Source of the DNA: Planococcus plakortidis
Lineage (GTDB): Bacteria > Bacillota > Bacilli > Bacillales_A > Planococcaceae
Assembly: GCF_001687605.2 (NCBI RefSeq)
Contig: NZ_CP016539.2
Span: 774,501-838,500, forward strand
Length of the DNA stretch: 64,000 bases
Reading direction: 5' to 3'
A program made the position numbers and the translations under genes. This document shows positions 59,910-64,000 of this stretch, piece by piece. Under the pieces are notes generated by a model. It saw only the letters and a program-made list of their open reading frames with translations. It had not been told where the DNA came from and made no database searches. Every line of letters begins with the position of its first letter. Within the stretch, counting starts at the first letter, position 1.

Positions 59910-61220
59910 ATGGACAACAGCTTATGGAACAAATCAGCAAAGGCTTTACTATCGGTAGGGTTGGTCGCGAGTCTTTGGGTGCCGGCTTCGCAAACGGCGG
60001 TGCAGGCAGCTGCCCCGGCAAGTGATCTTTTCATTTCTGAATACATTGAAGGCAGCAGCTTCAATAAAGCGATCGAAATTTATAACGGGACCGGTGCTTC
60101 CGTTGAATTGAGCCCTTATTCAGTCTCGCTGTACACAAATGGCAGCACGTACGCACAGAGCGAAATGACGCTTTCCGGTACTGTCGCAAACGGTGATACG
60201 GTAGTTATTTATCATAGCGGTGCAGATTCAGCGATTCAAGGCAAGGGAGATTTGCAAAATAACAGCGTGGTTAATTTTAACGGCGATGACGCATTGGTAC
60301 TTGAAAAATCCGGATCTCCTATCGATTCGATCGGCCAAGTAGGTTCACGCATTGAAAACATGAAAGATGTGACACTGGTCCGCAATCCGGATATCCTGTC
60401 CGGCGACAGCGCAGTGAATGATGCATTTGATCCTTCGGCTGAATGGACAGCTTATCCTGCAGATACATTTACATACTTAGGAAGCCATACGGTAGAGGAG
60501 ACGGATGAAACGCCAATCCCAGATCCAGATCCAACTCCTGTGCCATCTGGTTATTATGAAACAGCCGCTGGTTTGCAAGGATCTGCTTTGAAAGCGGAAC
60601 TTCATGAAATCATTGATGACCACACGCAACTCAGCTATTCACAAGTATGGGATGCATTGAAAATAACAGATGAAGACCCGAATAATCCGAACAACGTGCT
60701 GTTATTGTATACGGGCGAGTCGCGTTCGAAATCTTTGAACGGCGGCAATGTCGGCGATTGGAACCGCGAGCACACATGGGCGAAGTCTCACGGCGATTTT
60801 GGAACGGCAAGAGGTGCGGGAACGGATATCCACCATTTGCGCCCGACCGATGTGCAAGTGAACGGGCTGCGCGGCAATTTGGACTTTGACTACGGCGGCA
60901 GTGCCGTCAGTGGCTGCGATGGCTGTCTGCGAACAGCGACTTCCTGGGAGCCGCCGGATGAAGTGAAAGGCGATGTTGCCCGGATGCTGTTCTATATGGC
61001 GGTCCGTTATGAATCAGGTGATGGCGTAGATCTGGAATTGAATGACCTGGTGAATAATGGCTCGACGCCTTATCACGGCAAAATCTCCGTATTGCTTGAA
61101 TGGCATGAGCAAGATCCTGTCAGCGCTTGGGAGCAGCAACGCAATGAAAAGATCGAAGACATCCAAGGCAACCGCAACCCGTTCGTCGACCATCCGGAAT
61201 GGGCGGAATCGATCTGGTAG
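59910..61220 (+). CDS. Secreted lamin-tail-domain endonuclease I
   Basis: 436 residues. Sec signal peptide with cleavage near AVQAAA. Residues ~38-190 form a lamin-tail domain (DLFISEYIEGSSFNKAIEIYNGTGASVELSPYSVSLY, FNGDDALVLEKSG). A Pro-rich linker (TPIPDPDPTPVP) leads to an endonuclease I domain: GDWNREHTWAKSHG, GTDIHHLRPTDVQVNGLRGN and a Cys pair in SGCDGCL. It resembles extracellular nucleases such as YurI/BsnA of Bacillus; it would degrade DNA or RNA outside the cell, probably for phosphate or nucleotide supply. Confidence 0.92.
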   Translation: MDNSLWNKSAKALLSVGLVASLWVPASQTAVQAAAPASDLFISEYIEGSSFNKAIEIYNGTGASVELSPYSVSLYTNGSTYAQSEMTLSGTVANGDTVVIYHSGADSAIQGKGDLQNNSVVNFNGDDALVLEKSGSPIDSIGQVGSRIENMKDVTLVRNPDILSGDSAVNDAFDPSAEWTAYPADTFTYLGSHTVEETDETPIPDPDPTPVPSGYYETAAGLQGSALKAELHEIIDDHTQLSYSQVWDALKITDEDPNNPNNVLLLYTGESRSKSLNGGNVGDWNREHTWAKSHGDFGTARGAGTDIHHLRPTDVQVNGLRGNLDFDYGGSAVSGCDGCLRTATSWEPPDEVKGDVARMLFYMAVRYESGDGVDLELNDLVNNGSTPYHGKISVLLEWHEQDPVSAWEQQRNEKIEDIQGNRNPFVDHPEWAESIW

Positions 61221-61316
61221 GCAGTTGTTCGTATATATGAAAAACAAAGCGTAACGATGGCGTTAAACGATTCAGCAATAAAGTTGGGCAGTGAAAAGTC
61301 GCCAAAAGCGCATGCC

Positions 61317-61365
61317 GCAAAAATCCCCGCAGCTTCCTAAGAACAAGGAGTGCGGGGATTTTTGA
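61317..61365. terminator. Bidirectional terminator after the nuclease
   Basis: AAAAATCCCCGCA pairs with TGCGGGGATTTTT. Confidence 0.88.
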
Positions 61366-61374
61366 TATCTGGCA

Positions 61375-61659
61375 TCATTCTTTTCTTTTAAATTCCAAGA
61401 GTATGGGGGTGGCATTCAATAAAATCGAGATGACCGTCAAGACCCACAGCACGATCGACATGACCGGCACCACGTCCGAGAGTGCAGACCAATCTTCTGC
61501 CCGCACCCAATCGGCGACCATGCTGTAGTCTGCCGCAACGGTCAAGGCGGTCAACGATAGACCCGCCGCCATCGCCAGTTTATAATCCTTGCCCGTTGTA
61601 TATAGATAAAGGTTTACACCAGTCGCAGCGATTGCGGCCAGTCCGAATATGAACCACAT
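61375..61659 (-). CDS. Small three-helix membrane protein
   Basis: 94 residues, hydrophobic helices MWFIFGLAAIAATGVNLYLY, LAMAAGLSLTALTVAADY and VMSIVLWVLTVISILLNATPILLEF. Convergent with the nuclease gene. No family recognised, function unknown. Confidence 0.68.
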   Translation of the reverse strand: MWFIFGLAAIAATGVNLYLYTTGKDYKLAMAAGLSLTALTVAADYSMVADWVRAEDWSALSDVVPVMSIVLWVLTVISILLNATPILLEFKRKE

Positions 61660-61859
61660 CGTTTCGCCTCCAATTGTATAGGGGATTCACATGAATAGAG
61701 ACTGTATGAGATTATCATTGGTTTCGTAAAGCCCTTGATATATAAATTAATAAATGAATAATTTACTGAAAATACCGATTTTGAAACTTCATGCATTTGA
61801 AAACGTATTACAAACAAATACGAAAACAACAAACAAGCGTAATGAAAGGGGATGGTTTC

Positions 61860-62048
61860 ATGCATTGGATGATGTGGATTTTCTGGGGATTCTTTGGGGC
61901 TTTGTTTATCGGCAGTTATATAGTGGATAAAGTGACCAAGAAGAAATACAGCATGGATAAAAATGCGAATACTGCAAACCAGGATTCTGCTGCCGCGGAT
62001 GCGATTCGGCAAGCAGGGCGCAATAACCACGAAAGCGGCATGTTCTAA
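61860..62048 (+). CDS. Small membrane-anchored protein
   Basis: 62 residues from MHWMMWIFWGFFGALFIGSYIV, with GAAAGGGG 8 bp upstream; earlier in-frame ATGs lie at 61791 and 61842. One transmembrane segment and a hydrophilic cytoplasmic tail (DKVTKKKYSMDKNANTANQDSAAADAIRQAGRNN). Function unknown. Confidence 0.68.
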   Translation: MHWMMWIFWGFFGALFIGSYIVDKVTKKKYSMDKNANTANQDSAAADAIRQAGRNNHESGMF

Positions 62049-62138
62049 GAGATTGGCAGCGGGTTCTGTTTGCGCCGAGGTGTAAGTTCCGGATGAGCGG
62101 GTACAGTATACAAAATGCACGATGAGGAGGAATGCTGT

Positions 62139-62363
62139 ATGGCTAGAAAAGGAACGGCGGGACGCACGCCTGAAAAGCAAGTCGGGGCTCGCGAATCTGC
62201 GATCGATAAAGCGATCAACAAGACAAAAGAAGCCTTGGACGGAGATAACGAAGCGACGGATTACAGTGAAGAAAAAGGCAGAGATGAGCAAGAAGATGCA
62301 AAAGAATATTCGAAGCATGTCTCCAAAGAAGATGAACGCGACGTGCCAGATAACCGAAACTAA
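62139..62363 (+). CDS. Small hydrophilic protein, possibly stress-related
   Basis: 74 residues with almost no hydrophobic core: ARKGTAGRTPEKQVGARESAIDKAINKTKEAL, then an acid/Lys-rich tail. AGGAGG before ATG and a terminator right after support expression. Resembles small general-stress or spore-type hydrophilic proteins only in composition. Confidence 0.65.
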   Translation: MARKGTAGRTPEKQVGARESAIDKAINKTKEALDGDNEATDYSEEKGRDEQEDAKEYSKHVSKEDERDVPDNRN

Positions 62364-62404
62364 AAAACGGAGCTTGAGTGAATTCACTCAAGCTCCGTTT
62401 TTCT
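62362..62404. terminator. Bidirectional terminator between hydrophilic protein and SDR genes
   Basis: AAAAAACGGAGCTTGAGTGAATTCACTCAAGCTCCGTTTTT, perfect palindrome in the stem. Confidence 0.93.
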
Positions 62405-62405
62405 A

Positions 62406-63128
62406 TTAGGACGGATTAGTCGACCACAGGCCGGCGCTTTTGACGAAGACGCGGGGGTGCAGTTTCAAACTTGCGACAATCAAATCAGCCAAATCTTCCG
62501 GATGCATGACGCGTTCTGCGTCGCCGGTGATCAGGTTGGACTCGTGGGCCAAGTCCGTGACGACTGTGCTCGGCGTCAACGCCGTGACCCGGATGTTGTG
62601 CTTGCGTACTTCGAGTGCAAGCGATTCGGTCAAGCCCATGACAGCGAATTTGGAAGAGCTGTAAGCGCTTGTAACCGGTGCGCCTTTTTGTCCGGCAGTA
62701 GACGAGATGTTGATGATATCGCCTGCACTTTGCTCGATCATGCCTGGAAGCACGGCACGTGTTGCGTTATAAACGCCCATCAAATTGACGTCGACAATGT
62801 TTTTCCATTCTTCCGGTGACAATTCCAAAAAGCCGCCGAATTTCCCGGTACCTGCGTTGTTAATGAGGATATCGATATCGCCAAGTTCGTTTTTGAGTTT
62901 CTCGATTGCTTGTTCAATCGCAGCGAGATCCGTAACGTCGGCAGAGGCAGTTGCCACTTTGACATTCGCATCTTGCAGTTCAACGGACACTTTGTCGAGG
63001 TTTTCCTGCTTCAAGCCGATCAACCCGACATTGACGCCTTCATTAGCTAGGGCGATGGCTGTCGCACGGCCGATGCCGCGTCCTCCACCTGTAATGATTG
63101 CTGTTTTTCCTTTAATTGATTGCATCAT
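62406..63128 (-). CDS. Short-chain dehydrogenase/reductase, FabG-like
   Basis: 240 residues from ATGATG at 63128/63125, after AAGGAGTG (the second ATG is better spaced). [19 protein letters not shown] is the cofactor loop; NNAG, then Ser in [11 protein letters not shown] and the catalytic YSSSK follow. Closest in look to 3-ketoacyl-ACP-reductase-like SDRs such as YmfI/YvaG; the substrate is not predictable. Confidence 0.88.
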   Translation of the reverse strand: MMQSIKGKTAIITGGGRGIGRATAIALANEGVNVGLIGLKQENLDKVSVELQDANVKVATASADVTDLAAIEQAIEKLKNELGDIDILINNAGTGKFGGFLELSPEEWKNIVDVNLMGVYNATRAVLPGMIEQSAGDIINISSTAGQKGAPVTSAYSSSKFAVMGLTESLALEVRKHNIRVTALTPSTVVTDLAHESNLITGDAERVMHPEDLADLIVASLKLHPRVFVKSAGLWSTNPS

Positions 63129-63234
63129 AACACTCCTTAAATTCGGGTAAGTAAAAGCCTTTCCATTAGTAAATACTTTCTTATTATCTGCGATTTGATT
63201 CGGAAATGCATGCAAGGCGTCTTGGCGGGAAATG

Positions 63235-63264
63235 AAAAACAGCCCGGGAAATCCCGGGCTGTTC
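63235..63264 (-). terminator. Terminator of the last SDR gene
   Basis: Minus strand ACAGCCCGGGA, short loop, TCCCGGGCTGT then TTTT. Confidence 0.88.
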
Positions 63265-63270
63265 GCGTGA

Positions 63271-64000
63271 TCAATATTTATACGATTGGCCGCCGTCGAT
63301 CGGGATGACGGAAGCGTTGATGAATTTCGCTGCATCGGATAACAGGAAAGCGACGAGGTTGCCGACTTCTTCCGGCTTGCCGAAACGTTTCATCGGGTTG
63401 ACGCTGACAAATTCCTTGCCGGCTGCTTCCCAATCATCTCCAGCCATTTGCTTCAAGGAGCCTTCGACCATCGGGGTCATGATGGCGCCCGGTGCGATGG
63501 CGTTGATGCTGATGCCATACTGGCCGTATTCGATGCCGGAGTTGCGCGTCAAACCGACAACGCCGTGCTTGCTCGCCGCATAGCCGGACTGGTTGCCGAC
63601 GCCGCGGATGCCGCCGACCGATGCGGTGTTGACGATCGATCCGTAGCCCTGTGCTTTCATCACTTTCAACACATGCTTCATGCCGTAGAATACGCCGTTC
63701 AAGTTGACGCTGACGACTTTCTCGAATTCATCAGAACCGTAGTCTTCCGTCAAGTTCTGTTTGCCTTCGATGCCGGCGTTATTGAAGAAGCCGTCGATTT
63801 TGCCGAAGGTATCGAGCGTGAATTGCACATAGTTTTTCACTTGTTCTTCATCGGTTACGTTCGCCTCGACGATTTCAATGGAAGCGTCTTTCGAATGTGC
63901 CAAGATTGCTTTGCGGCTTTCTTCGAGTGATTCTTTGTTCATGTCGACAAGGACGAGCTTGCCGCCTTGAGCTGCGATCGAGTCGGCAGCGGCGCGGCCA
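63271..64000 (-). CDS. Short-chain dehydrogenase/reductase, N-terminus beyond the window
   Basis: The frame continues past the Met at 63942 to the window end ([24 protein letters not shown]), so the glycine-rich cofactor loop is just outside. Visible: [18 protein letters not shown] and YAASKHG with the catalytic Tyr-Lys, [11 protein letters not shown], and the C-terminal [17 protein letters not shown] typical of classical SDRs (glucose dehydrogenase/FabG group). Confidence 0.88.
   Translation of the reverse strand, partial: GRAAADSIAAQGGKLVLVDMNKESLEESRKAILAHSKDASIEIVEANVTDEEQVKNYVQFTLDTFGKIDGFFNNAGIEGKQNLTEDYGSDEFEKVVSVNLNGVFYGMKHVLKVMKAQGYGSIVNTASVGGIRGVGNQSGYAASKHGVVGLTRNSGIEYGQYGISINAIAPGAIMTPMVEGSLKQMAGDDWEAAGKEFVSVNPMKRFGKPEEVGNLVAFLLSDAAKFINASVIPIDGGQSYKY

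Overview
The window looks like chromosome from a low-to-moderate G+C Gram-positive bacterium of the Bacillales, most likely Planococcaceae (Planococcus or a close relative). This rests on strong AGGAGG-type ribosome binding sites, frequent GTG/TTG starts, LtaS, a citM-citS-citT set, a Tyr-type T-box, a cobalamin riboswitch, a nifS/nadBCA divergon and a YtrA-like GntR-ABC operon. The genus is an inference from gene content and coding style, not from a marker gene. No rRNA, tRNA or CRISPR array was seen.

Layout. 1-12 kb: the 3' part of a superfamily 1 helicase, a hypothetical gene, ltaS, then a tightly coupled RpiR - M20 amidohydrolase - GNAT - enolase-superfamily racemase operon plus a YkvI-like transporter. 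This matches the N-succinylamino acid racemase route that turns D-amino acids into L-amino acids. A DUF998 protein, a tiny Cys-rich protein and an acetamidase/formamidase follow. 12-18 kb (minus strand): the citrate transporter with its two-component system, whose response regulator carries a frameshift, and a GntR-ABC operon. 18-23 kb: nifS divergent from nadB-nadC-nadA. 23-32 kb: oxidoreductases (iron alcohol dehydrogenase, MDR reductase, Old Yellow Enzyme), DUF1643, DinB, LysR, and a GMC oxidoreductase with a Tat-signal partner. 32-36 kb: tatA-tatC-tatA, a T-box-controlled NhaC-family transporter and an Xre/DUF2975 pair. 37-41.6 kb: an E1alpha-E1beta operon ending in a miniature E2 that has only a lipoyl and an E3-binding domain, then a B12-riboswitch operon (PduO-like protein and BtuF).

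41.7-59.8 kb is an AT-richer accessory zone. It holds orphan hypothetical genes, several families of short palindromic repeats, three gene remnants (a GdpP-DnaB fusion, a ferritin tail and a BtuF tail) and a complete 3.3-kb transposon. The transposon carries a DfrG/DfrK-type trimethoprim-resistance dihydrofolate reductase, a 650-aa transposase and a small helper ORF between perfect 27-bp inverted repeats. It sits in the loop of a former hairpin, flanked by a 9-bp direct repeat. From 57.8 kb, and mainly after 59.9 kb, ordinary genes return: a metallophosphoesterase, DUF488, a secreted LTD-endonuclease I, small membrane proteins and two short-chain dehydrogenases, the last cut by the window end.

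Functional links I would defend: the racemase operon as one pathway; RR/HK control of CitM; Tat export of the GMC partner protein by the adjacent tat genes (inference); Tyr-tRNA control of the NhaC-family transporter; B12 control of the PduO-like/BtuF pair. All protein assignments come from reading motifs by eye; no database search was run.
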